Below are positions 36,401-46,849 of a stretch of DNA of 64,000 nt, one piece after another. Under the pieces are notes generated by a model, which was not told the DNA's origin, searched no databases, and saw only the letters and a program-made list of their open reading frames with translations. The position numbers were made by a program, and so were the translations under genes. Within the stretch, counting starts at the first letter, position 1. Each line of letters begins with the position of its first letter. Source of the DNA: Malaya genurostris (lineage: Eukaryota > Arthropoda > Insecta > Diptera > Culicidae); contig NC_080571.1 of the NCBI RefSeq assembly GCF_030247185.1, positions 33,840,753 to 33,904,752 of the forward strand. The letters run 5' to 3'.

Positions 36401-37056
36401 CAATTGAAGCCATTCGCTCAATCGCTGCTGGCAAAAATGAACCGTTTTTCTTGGGTAAAATAAAACAGTGTCTGAACGACATATTGAATAATAATTATCT
36501 AATCACTTTAGTCTGGGTCCCGGCTCATTGCTCCATTCCAGGCAATGAAAGAGCCGATAATTTAGCCAAACGTGGTGCTATTGAGGGTGAAATTTATGAG
36601 CGACCGATTGCTTTCAACGAATTCTATAGTTCGTCTCGCCAAAGAACACTTGCCAGCTGGCAAGCATCTTGGGATAGAGATGATCTGGGTCGGTGGATGC
36701 ACTCAATTATTCCGAAAATATCGACAAAGGCATGGTTCAGGGAACTGGATGTGAGTAGGGATTTCATTCGTGTGATGTCCAGACTCATGTCCAATCACTA
36801 CACGTTAGATGCACATCTCCTTCGAATTGGGCTCTCCGAGACTAATCATTGTGCTTGCGGAGAAGGTTATCGGGATATTGATCATGTCGTTTGGACATGC
36901 GTGGAGTATCGTGATGTCAGATCTCAACTAATAAATTCTTTGCGTACCCAAGGTAAACTATCCAATATCCCAGTTCGAGACATTCTTGCTTGTCGTGACC
37001 TTTCATACATGAAACTTATTTATCATTTCATAAAGAAAATTGGAGTTTCAATTTAA
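33428..37056 (+). pseudogene. ORF2 of the I-group element: endonuclease, RT and RNase H, broken once
   Basis: The ATG at 33428 overlaps ORF1 by 8 bases (ATGGATAA). The endonuclease reads LQWNCRSIMPKLDS, ALCETWL, LILGDLNSHGMMWG and GSDHLPI. RT reads IQKPGKPASN, YRPIAMLSC, TQFGFRRNKGTND and FLDIKGAFDSV. At about 35178 a deletion of length 1 modulo 3 (about 20 residues by comparison with the family) shifts the frame. The next frame continues LSEKCMYFSHGDLATF, GLPQGSCLSPLLYN, LADDGVV (LADD instead of YADD), RNase H motifs FYTDGSRIEEATGFG and VWVPAHCSIPGNERADNLAK, and a C-terminal CACGEGYRDIDHVVWTC cluster to the stop at 37056. The rest is open, so the deletion looks recent. Confidence 0.9.
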
Positions 37057-37510
37057 TAAAGGCCCCTTTTAAGACTTAGTTCTGATCCCAGCTGCGTCCA
37101 TGAGTTCAACCAATAGCTAAATTAGAATAAAAATTATGTAATGATACAAACAAACTCGAAACAGTTTATGAAATTATCAACAAAATGTCTGAAAATAACA
37201 GCTTATTTTATAATTTATAGAAGTTAATCGTTTGGTTCAAATAATATTTCCGAGTAGATTTCATAATTAATGACGAGTTACCTAAGATGATATTTAAGCT
37301 ATAAGAGAATATGTTTTAAAAAATTCAAAACGTTGTGACTAGGTTAGAATTAAATTAGGATAAGAATATTATGTAAAAGTGATGCTACGGCGAAGAAAAA
37401 CTTATGTAAACTGCCTTAAGAAATAAACGTATTTATGGAAAAAAAAAACCACACTGCTTTCTGTGAATTCCTATGGCCGGTACTCCCTGCCTGTTATTTT
37501 CGTCGCCAGT

Positions 37511-37791
37511 TGTAGTGTCTTGGAGATCGGGTGATAATCATTTCGGAGATCGGGTGATAATCACTCGTTGGGGAAGACATCGACTAGATAATTTCACTAC
37601 AGACTAATATCCCGTTTAGCATCCACTATACAGTGCACAAAAGGAGTTCTTCGTGGAGTTTTGAATAAGCACTTCCAAGTTTGTAAACTCTCAATTTAGA
37701 TCTGATCAACTGCGCTCAACACAGTTGCCAGTTGTGTTATTTTCTTATTTCAGTCTTTCGATGTTTCTGTACTCTTAATTTAATCCTAGCA
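37511..37791 (-). repeat. Right (5') LTR of the gypsy relic
   Basis: Matches the left LTR over 37570-37791. The 37511-37569 part contains a small tandem duplication (GGAGATCGGGTGATAATCA twice) and is not clearly matched at the left. Confidence 0.55.
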
Positions 37792-40370
37792 TTTCTAGGT
37801 ATTAATTAAACCGTACACTACAAAAACGTAATCGAAATTCGTGAGCTCCGGAACTAGTTTTCTTTTTCTAGCAGTGATTTTTGGTGAATAATCAATAAGA
37901 TTACAGGTTAGCCAATTCCCAAGCATTGCATAAGTTCAGTTGAAAATTCAAGAATCACACAGCATCTTCTCAAATCGATCAAAGTACTCTCCACTTAAAA
38001 TTTAGAAATATTTCTTATTTTATTCCAGTGCTTCTAGTGTTGACCTTGGCAATCAGGTGAGTTTAAATTGGTCTAGTGCAATTCTCTATTGTATGGTCGG
38101 ATGTTACTATTGGGAAAGAGATTTTTAATTCCCATGGAATGCGCGCAAGTAACAACTCACGCCCAACAAATTTTACCTTTCTGTAATAAGCAGTACTATG
38201 GAACCAAGCTGATGAAGATTTTCAGATCTACTGTTAGCTTTAACTTATCCACTTATAATTAGGGATTCTCAAACAAAGGATAAGAATAACTTCTTGAACT
38301 ATAAGTTTTGGTTTCAACTAAAATGTCTGCCGATTTTTTTTATTATTAGATAGTTGGAATAGTAGTTGCGTTCACATGCTGTCAATTGTATTAGAAAGAA
38401 AATAGTTGAACAGAAAAAAGTCGATTTGATTGATCCCGTGAGTGATTTTCGATGTAGAGTAGATTCCGGAAATTTAAGTTTGGGATCGTTCCGAAATCCA
38501 ATATGGCGACTCCATATTGTAAGTGTTTCCAATAAATGTCAATAAATGTGTAAGTCGTCATCTTGGATTTCAAATCGACTTCAAACATCGTTTTTTAGTA
38601 CCTTCAAATCAAAACCTCTTCGGAAATATTTATATTGTTAGGGTTTTCGCGGGATATTAATAAACCGGAGGTGGACATTGTGGATTTTGGAACGACAAAA
38701 AACATTCCGATTCTAGAAATGAGCAAAACGAGTCATGATTTGGGGAAAATAAGGTATTTTCATGTTATGATAATACACCATGATTAAAACTTCCATTTGG
38801 ACTGATTCGCTGATATTTAAACGTAACGCACTTGACGTTGTTGGGTATAACTTCAGGCGTGTTTCTGCTACGATGATAATTTTTGCAACATAAATTCAGT
38901 GAAAAGCACGACGAACTTCTTTTAATCAGAATCATTAACAATTAAAATATTATGTTTTAAAAAAACGACGACGCCTGAAATAACGTGTTTACTTGTGTTT
39001 ATTGCTTCAGTTTAGATTTTGTGTGTCAGAATTTAAACACTTAAATGAATTTAAACACTTAAATTACCACATGAAAAAACACGTGTAAATCAAATCTCTT
39101 AAAAAGAAACTCTATGTCGAATTCCTGCAAATGCCGCTGATCGATTTTTCCTTTTATATTTTCAAAACATCGTTTGCAAATCGTTTTATTTGAAATATTT
39201 AGGTGAATCAATACAGCTTGTGTTGTTATATCTATGAAACAAATTAATCAAAGTGGTTGAACAAAATATTTGTTTTTTATTTTCGTTAGATGGTGTTCCA
39301 CATTCACAATCATATTTATTTTTTGGTTTACGCTAGCTCTCGGAATATTATTCTAGCAACAACGATCATATCAAATTTGTAAGAATACATTCGAACAAAA
39401 TGTAACATTGATGTTTGTCAAATGAAAAGTGTAGCCGTGCATAGTCTCTTATGATGTCAACTTACGGTTCATTATCTTTATTTTTATGTTATGTTTAATT
39501 CTCTATCAGCCGTTGGGTAAAACAACACAATTATTAAATAACATGCTTCAGGATCAAGTAAAAATTTTATGTAGGTCTTGCTTTTCAATGTCTGCTTTTT
39601 GCTTTACCATTAATCTATTAAGCAATCTATCACATCACTTGAGGCAGAGGGTTCAAAGTGATATCAGAGTAGAAAACTGGAGTTACGAGCTTTGAAAGAA
39701 ATACATTCTTCAAGTAACGCATTTTCGAACCATGATTAATTTTCATGGAAGAAGAGTTTTTGCTCATGGGTTCATGAAAAGTTAAAATGAATGGTTTCAT
39801 GATTTTCTAATCATGACTGCAGTAAACCGTGAATGCAATCCGTGAACCTCGTTTAGTTCGTAAATGGAGGTTTCGCTGTACATTTTTATAAATCGCAATA
39901 AAAGGTCACATGTTTGGTAGGTAAATGAAAGGAGTTTTAGTTGATCTGAATAGATATTTTTATGAAGTTCAAATGCAATCATTGTGCTTTAAGTAATTTC
40001 AAGGAGAGCTTTTCCTGTCAACGGGGTTTTTCGTTCCTACTTGACGAGCGTGATTTAATTAAAAAAACTACGAGTTGCCTAATCTTCAATTTTTATGTAG
40101 TAACTATTCTTTATTAGAAACTGATGTAGTGTTAATTTTATGAAAAAATATCGAGTTGATCCTGAAATATGATTGCTTATAGTGGGACATGCTTTTTTCG
40201 CAGTGATTAACAGTGTAGGGGAGAGTCGCCAGCCTTGGGCCACTCATGTTTTATCGAAAAGTATTGAAGGTTTTTTTTTGAATTTTTGATTGTAAGTAAG
40301 GTGAATAATATCTGTGATTTCCATCCAAATTTCATCGAAAATATTTATAAGCTACAAAAGAAAAACCTTT
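37792..40370. other. No gene seen; satellite-related relics
   Basis: 38440-38690 contains diverged units of the 117-bp satellite of 26-27.6 kb (CCATATTGTAAG, CATCTTGGATTTCAAA, TTCAAACATCGTTTT). 39847-39880 matches the terminal repeat of the same element (TTCGTAAATGGAGGTTTCG then TGTA). The intervening 39 kb region has only AT-rich sequence and short frames without family features. Confidence 0.55.
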
Positions 40371-40373
40371 TTT

Positions 40374-41450
40374 TATCCACCTAGTGGTGTAATGATGCCT
40401 TTCTCATATTACTTATATTTTGAAAAACATCACTAGAGATTCTGTCAAGTTTCTTTTTTGAAACTTGAATAAAATCAAAAATTTTCTTCGGTATAAACTA
40501 CCATCACCTTTTCAATTAGTAAACAGTTATGTCAAATTATTATATAAATTTAAATGTGGCAACCCTGCACGCTGTACAAAATTGAACAAATCACGCTGTG
40601 TGCTAGGCGGGTGCGTTTCCTTCTTCTTCCGTACCAGCACAACCGATGTGTATCGATTTTACATCATTTTGTATGACAGTTCGAAAGTTTTGATACTCAT
40701 TGCCCTATAATTTCGGAACCGGAAGTCGGATCTGGATGAAATTGCACAGTATCTTATGAGACAATGAGAGCTTTAATTTGAAGCATGATTTGTGAAAATC
40801 GGATCGTTGCGTTGCTGAGGATTCGAAGTGAGTTCCGTTTTTGGATCTTTTCTTCACTATTACCGGTGCGTTTTCAATTGAAAACCGGGCACTAGTAGTC
40901 CTAAAGCAGATTTATATATCCACCAACTAACAAGGTCTGTTAACTAGATGAATTTACCAGTAAATTTATTAAAAATGGGCACCTCGTTACGTCATAGCTT
41001 GTGAAAAAATCCTCATAAAATTGAAACTTTTTACTGATCTCACTGTAATACCGGAACCGGAAGTCGGATCTAGATCAACTTTTCGAGGACTTTCTGAGGA
41101 ATATCAAGAACTTTTATTTGCTTCTTAGTTTGTGAAAATCGGTTAAGAGATTTCCAAGAAAATTTAGTGCGCATTTTTTCATAAATTTGCACATATTTCA
41201 GTGTAATTCCGGAACCGGAAGTCGAATCGGGATAAAATTCAATGGCGATCTATGGGACCGTAAGACCTTTCATTTCAATCTAAATCTCTGAGAAAATCTA
41301 GTGACATTATTTGTCACATACACACATACATACAGACATTTGTTCAGTTCGTCGAGCTGAGTTGAATGGTATATGACGTTCGGCCCTCCGGGCCGCGGTT
41401 CATAATACGGTTTTCACAGTGATGGCCTATATGAGAAAGGCAAAAAACAG
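40374..41450 (+). repeat. Dispersed repeat starting ATCCACCTAGTGGTG
   Basis: Begins ATCCACCTAGTGGTGTAATG with GCCTTTCTCAT and ends ATGAGAAAGGC. The interior has three blocks with CCGGAACCGGAAGTCG, each followed by a similar AT-rich stretch, then GTTCGTCGAGCTGAGTTGAA and GGCCCTCCGGGCCGC. The same modules recur at 47690-48000 and 48500-49215 (inverted) and 56030-56770. No protein coding. Confidence 0.7.
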
Positions 41451-42186
41451 CCTCATTTTTGCGACAACGATTTAAATTTTTTGTTTCCAGATTTTTTTTA
41501 ATACATTGACAGAAAATAAATCGTTTTTCTTCAGTTTTTCAGAGAACAATGAAATTGAGAGATTATAAGAAGAGAAAGAATATGAAATTATAGAGCCATA
41601 GTACTCAAGGAAGAGCAAGGATGTGAAGAATAAAGTGCGGAAAAGTGAGACGTGACAAGGGTCATTCAAGTAAGCAGAAGGCTTCTCGTATCTAAACTTT
41701 TACCTTCTACCAGAGGAGTCGAACTTAGGCATACGAGTCATCCGAGTTTTTGTTATATCAGAAAGCAAAGGCAAAGGTCGTTTGCCATTTATTATCCGAA
41801 CCGGTCACGAGAATATGATTTTATAGATTTCATTATAATTCGAATGTTGCAAAAAAATGCACAATCGGGTGCCTTGGGTTACAGAGCAGTAGGTAGCCTT
41901 GGGAAAAAGGAAAGAATCAGCAACGGTTCTGAAATGTGCCGATTCGGATAAAAAACGTAGGAAGCGCTCAACACCTAGAAAATCAGAGAAAATATAAACA
42001 TCGAGTGAATTACATCAAGTGTAGAAACCAATTGCGTTTCAAATATTTTTTTTATATTTTCTTTTGCATGATATTATACATCATAATTTACGATATTAAT
42101 TTTAGTAAAAATTTGAACTTGTGTTTTGACCCAATATTGTCAAAAAATATTCATATTCTGTTTTTACCTTATGATCAAAAAAGAAC
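41451..42186. other. No gene recognised
   Basis: Short open frames only (for example 41652-41951 and 41936-42229), with no conserved motif and no splice context. AT-rich. Confidence 0.35.
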
Positions 42187-43083
42187 CGGAATTTTCATTT
42201 TAAAATTCCCGCGCTTGTCCAATCGGTAAACTTTTATTATCTCAACGTTGGCAACACTTTTTTACACATTCTGTCAAATTTTGACGCCCATCGTACGATT
42301 AGTTTTTGTTCGGCGTCTATACAGAGAAGTTGAAAAATTTTCGTGTGGCGATTTTTATAATGGATGAAAATTTAGAACAACGGTTCGCCTTTGAAGCGCC
42401 ATTCGGTCGATTGTTGTGCGGTTTCGACGTCATTTTCATAGATCCACACCTTATCACCAGTTATGATGCATTCGATGAATATGGGGTCACTATCTGCGTT
42501 GGAAAATCATCTCTTTGGCCACATCAACACGACGCTGTTTTTGAATGAAATTCAGCTTTTTTTGGCACCAGCCGAGAAGCGACGCGTTTCAAACCCAAAA
42601 CATCAGTTAAAATATGTTCGGCCAACAACACAGCAATCTCTCTAATCGGTACAGAACGATTTTGCAACACGATTTGCTTCGCCGATTCAATGTTTTCTTC
42701 AGTAACAGATGTTGTTGGGCGGCCAGGGATCTCATCATGATCCACGCTTGTACGAGAACCTTTGAAGCGTTTATACCACTCGTATGCCTGTGTTTTTCCT
42801 AGACACAATTCACCAAAGGCCTTTTCTAACATTTTCAACGTTTCGGAACACTTAAATCCATTTGCAACATAAAATTTGATGCACGCACGTTGTTCTAAAT
42901 TTGCATCCATTATAAAAATAGCCACACCAAAAATTTTCAACTTCTTTGTATAGACGCCAAACAAAAACTAATCGTACGATATGCGTCAAAATCTGACAGA
43001 ATGTGTATAAAAGTGTCGCCAACGTTGAGAGAATAAAAGTTTACCGATTGGACAAGCGCGGGAATTTTAAAATGAAAATTCCG
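42187..43083 (-). mobile_element. Fold-back mariner element (897 bp, 196-bp inverted arms)
   Basis: The ends CGGAATTTTCATTTTAAAAT begin inverted arms of 196 bp each (42187-42382 and 42888-43083). The right arm is the true 5' end of a mariner: it includes the start codon and first codons (MDANLEQR). The left arm is an inverted copy of it with MDENLEQR, and the 3' half of the gene is missing. No clear TA duplication is seen. Confidence 0.88.
42383..42920 (-). pseudogene. Mariner transposase, N-terminal part
   Basis: Starts at about 42911 (MDANLEQRACIKFYVANGFK), then LGKTQAYEWYKRFKGSRTSV, PGRPTTSVTEENIE and ILTDVLGLKRVASRLVPKK. After a frameshift it continues NADSDPIFIECIITGD (first catalytic Asp), ENDVETAQQSTEWRFKGE to 42383, where it meets the inverted arm. 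The two remaining catalytic Asp are absent. The sequence type differs from the mariner at 6.6-11.5 kb. Confidence 0.85.
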
Positions 43084-44261
43084 CAAATTATTATGCCAAA
43101 ATTCGGCAATAAAGTGGCAGCGTATGCTAAAAAACCTAAATGCAAATTATTTTGTTTGTACAGGGAGTCCTACTAAAAATTTCGAATTTAAAAACGCAAG
43201 AATAAAAAAATGGTGAAATAGATTTCAATGATTATAAATTTATTTGAATTTAGAGACTGACATATTGTTAGTGAAATGAAAGATGATAAAAATGCGGCAT
43301 GTCTTGAACGCATGTACTCCATCTGTAGAAGCTGACTTAAGACGGAAGATTTTAGATGGAATTTTTATATAATGGCAAAAGTTTTGAATCAAGTTTTGAG
43401 TTGGTAACAGATATGCTAACGCTTAAATGTATAACATTTAGACAAACGTAACAGATAATATCAACAGAATTGTTTATGTTCACAATGGTTCCGTTGAATG
43501 ATAGTGGAATCTTAGTTTGAGCGCAGATTGCTGATGCTAAAATTCAGACCGTTACTTTAAGGTCTATTAATTGAGATACATATCACCGATAATCCATATG
43601 ATAACAATCACCATGATACCGGAAAAATATAAATACATCGGTCCCAATATGCACAGCTCACGGGGAATTTATTTTCGCATTGTTGATTACCTGCAAGAAT
43701 AATGCTTTGCTATGGATATATTGTCCCCCTTTCCCTTAACCCCCCCCCCCCCCCCCTCTTCCTCACCAACGCGAGGGTGGGTACCGGCTGCACGTTCGTA
43801 ATTAAAATTGTAAATCACCCTCCGGCAGTCCATCACGCGTCCAACAATGCATCCATTAGCAATAACAGTGACTTTTCTCCCATATGCAAGCCGGGCGGAA
43901 TTATTCCGCTGTTGCTATGCCGCCGTTGGTCAACCAGGAAAACAAAAAGAGGTGACAAATTTATAGTGTTCCATCATTTTCCGGACGTGTCGATTTGCGG
44001 GTTGTGTACGCGAAAAAAAACAACAGATTCGTTATCTCTGGCTCGGGAAAGGTAGCTTTTTCGCTTTTACAGCTGTTTCGGTGTGAAATTACAACATAAC
44101 ACTTCTATCAACAGGAGTTGTGGTTGAATGGTTTGTATCGAAAAACAACAAAAAAATGAACATTTTGAATTGGTTTTGGATGAACTGAAACTCTGCGATA
44201 CCTAAATGTAAACCACGACCGGGGTGTATAGGCAACAAGAAAATTTTTAAACATTCTAAAT
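43084..44261. other. No gene recognised; poly(C) tract
   Basis: A run of 18 C at 43740-43757. The frame 43702-44055 crosses it and has no family features. The remaining sequence is unassigned. Confidence 0.4.
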
Positions 44262-46552
44262 GCTAAACCAGCTGAATTATCCGGCGTTGCTCGGAAATGT
44301 TTCGTTCATGTTCAGATTGCGAATGACAAGTGTCCCATCTCAGATATCACAATAATCATTATTTTCACGGTGTTGTCGTCAAATTGGGTCAGTTTTATAT
44401 TTGAAACCTTCAGTTAATACAAACGTTGTTGTAAACTTATTTCCATCACCTTGGGTCGACAGTTTTCTCAATTTTCATAAAAAATGCACATTGATTGTAT
44501 GATTTCTTCGTCAATTCAGATCAATGTTGAGCATACCTCCCTCTTGTGATTATTTTTGTGAACCTCACTTAGTTGCTAGAAATATGCTGTACTCGTAAAG
44601 AAGTACCAATTTTTCGTAAAACCTGATAAATTTTCCCTTACACTTGCCATGTTCGGGGCACTTGCTCACCCTCCCTCACCCTCAAAATAACCTTATAATC
44701 TATTTTGATGTGAAAGAAGTTTATGTATTAGTCAAGAAGCATTGTTTCTCATCGAATATATTTTACATTGCACTTCCCTTATGTTAGTGAACTTACTACA
44801 GATCGCCACCATGATTACCCTGAGTAGTGTAGAAAGTATATGTGCTTTTCAAAAATATCGATTTCCACCTTTGGTACATGTGCCAAACTTAATAGTAATT
44901 CGTTTAGTTGTTTTGTAGTTATGCTGAGACTTAAATACACTCACGTTCACAGGTAGACAAAGAATATTTTCCCTTAGTTCTTCGAATTCCTCGGCAAAAT
45001 GGAACCAGATCTTTTGAAATTATTTAAAGAAAATTGCGTTGCATTCAAATTAAGTGTTTTACAAAAAAATGGGAGATGAAAATTTATTTTCAAGAACCCC
45101 TCCTTCTAGTCTGAATGTCGATTCTCTTCTAATTATATAAATTTCGTCATTGACCTCCTCCCTTATGTTAAGGACACTTGCTACAAACTGTTCCCCCTGA
45201 AATTGTCCTAATGATCATCGTTGAAGAGCAAGAAGTATATGTGCCAAATTTTATAGCAATCCGTTCAGTTGTATCGGAGTTATACCGTTACAAACATTAC
45301 ATACCCCTTTTGAAAGTACTTGCTTTATCCACCCCCCAAATAATTATATCAAAGGTATGCAAAAAGTTTTTAAGGTCTTCAAAAATATCGATTCTTGTCA
45401 AATTTTATGAATTTTTTCATGACCTTCTCATGTTAATGACACTTCGCTTCTTCCCCTATAAAAATACCTTTTTGACAATTTCTGAAGAGCAAAAAATACC
45501 TGTGCCAAGTTTTATAGCAATTCGTGTAGTAGTTTCGGAGTTATGCCGTTACAAACATTACACTTCCTTTTTAGAGGCACTTACTATAACTTCCCCCCAC
45601 CTAAGTTGTGCAAAAAGTATCTATGGTCTTCAAACACTACCGATTCTAATCAAATTAGATAATTTTTTAATGACCCCCTTTGTTAATGACACTTGCTACG
45701 CTCCCTCCTCCCATAAAAATATTCTTATAACCATCACTGAAGAGCAAGAAGTATATGTGCCAGCTTTGATAGCAATCCGTTAATTAGTTTTGGAGTTATG
45801 CCATTACACACATTACACCCCCCTTTTTAAAGACACTTGCTACATCCATCCCCCATATAATCATATCTAAAGTATGCGAAATGATTCTAAGGTCTTAAAA
45901 AAATATCGATTTTCATCAAGTTATATGAATTTTTTCATTACCCCTCCTTGTTTGTGACACTTGCTACGCTTCCTCTCCTATAAAAATACCATCTCTGAAG
46001 AGCTAGAAGTACATGTGCCAAGTTTTATAGCAATCCGTTCAGTAATTCCGGAGTTATGCCATTACAAATATTACACTCCTCTTTCAAAGGCACTTGCTAC
46101 ATCCACCCCCCATATAATCATATCTAATATATGCATTAAAAATCCCCCATTAAAATACCCTTGTGACCTTCTCAGAAGAGCAAAAAATATCTGTGCCAAG
46201 TTTGGTGGCAAACCGGTCAGTAGTTTCGGAGTTATGCCGTTTTAAACATTACAACCCCCTTTTTAAAGGAACTTGCTACATCCACCCCCCGTATAGTCAT
46301 ATCTGAGGTATGCCAATTGTTTCTATGGTCTTCAAAACGTATCGATTCTTGTCAAGTTATATGAAATTTTTCATGACCCCCCCTTGTTTATGACACTTGC
46401 TACTCTCCCTTCCCCATAAAAATACTGCTTAAACCATCTCTGAAATACTTATGCCAAGTTTGGTGGCAATTCGTTCAGTAGTTCCGAAGTTATGGTGTTA
46501 CAAATATACAAACTTACATCCATTTTTATATACATATATATATATATATATA
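44262..46552 (+). repeat. Interspersed repeat with about 258-bp internal tandem units
   Basis: Head CAGCTGAATTATCCGGCGTTG, then tandem units marked by GCCAAGTTTTATAGCAATCC at about 44878, 45239, 45501, 45754, 46013, 46191 and 46449 (usual spacing 253-262 bp). It ends in a TTACAAATATACAAAC segment and a (TA)n run. An inverted copy lies at 59600-61398. The open frames inside (for example 45178-45783) repeat the peptide IAIRSVVSEL and are by-products. Confidence 0.85.
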
Positions 46553-46849
46553 CAGGGTCCGCCATCTAACTTTTTTTTAACTAGCGGTTATTTCGACATT
46601 GGTAACCTTAATGTCACTTCTGATTTGACAGAAACTTAGTTTTGTCCTTCCGCTGAACGAAAATGGTCCATACATTCGAAAATGTACTAAAAAACTGGAC
46701 CGACCGTATGGTGTACTACAAGGCCAGCCGAGGCAGCCATTTGAATGAAATTATATTCCACTATTAACCGGAATTATTGTACTTTAATATGAAAAAATAA
46801 ATTTTGAAATCGGATGAACTGTTTAAAAAAAGTTACTTGGCGGACCCTG
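46553..46849 (+). mobile_element. MITE retaining the last codons of an IS630/mariner-type transposase
   Basis: The ends CAGGGTCCGCCA and TGGCGGACCCTG are inverted (297 bp). The only coding remnant reads NWTDRMVYYKASRGSHLNEIIFHY followed by a stop at about 46764. This parallels the C-terminus of the DDxD transposase at 9.9-10.5 kb (NWTFRMDHLRRSRGQHLNEI), so it looks like a deletion derivative of a related family. It sits at the (TA)n end of the preceding repeat. Confidence 0.8.

Larger units (their letters stand above)
31459..37448 (+). mobile_element. Full-length I-group non-LTR retrotransposon, about 6 kb
   Basis: Flanked by the 14-bp duplication ACCACACTGCTTTC (31445-31458 and 37448-37461). 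It starts ATTCAGTAATAG, similar to the initiator-type 5' ends of insect LINEs, and ends with a short A-run after AATAAACG. It has a 5' UTR of about 680 bp, ORF1, ORF2 with endonuclease, RT and RNase H, and a 3' UTR of about 390 bp. Presence of the 5' end shows complete reverse transcription. One deletion in ORF2 makes it non-autonomous. The A at 37448 could belong to either tail or duplication. Confidence 0.93.
28697..37791 (-). mobile_element. Relic Ty3/gypsy LTR retrotransposon, minus strand, with nested insertions
   Basis: Direct repeats at 28697-28939 and 37511-37791 start (minus sense) TGCTAG and end CTACA. Next to the right copy lies ACTGGCGACGA, like the primer-binding region of gypsy elements. 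Between them are a gag relic (30092-30780) and a possible pol C-terminus (28960-29340). Pol is otherwise lost. The flanks TTTAT and TTTCT fit a decayed 5-bp duplication. Inserted within are a hAT-like MITE (31020-31418) and an I-group LINE (31459-37448). Similarity of the two LTRs is clear only from the GGGGAAGACA segment to the CTAGCA end. Confidence 0.6.

Noticed and set aside
43702..44055. 117-aa frame across the poly(C) tract
   Set aside because: Low complexity and no family features.
45178..45783. 201-aa frame with repeated IAIRSVVSEL segments
   Set aside because: It reads through non-coding tandem units; other units contain stops and frameshifts.
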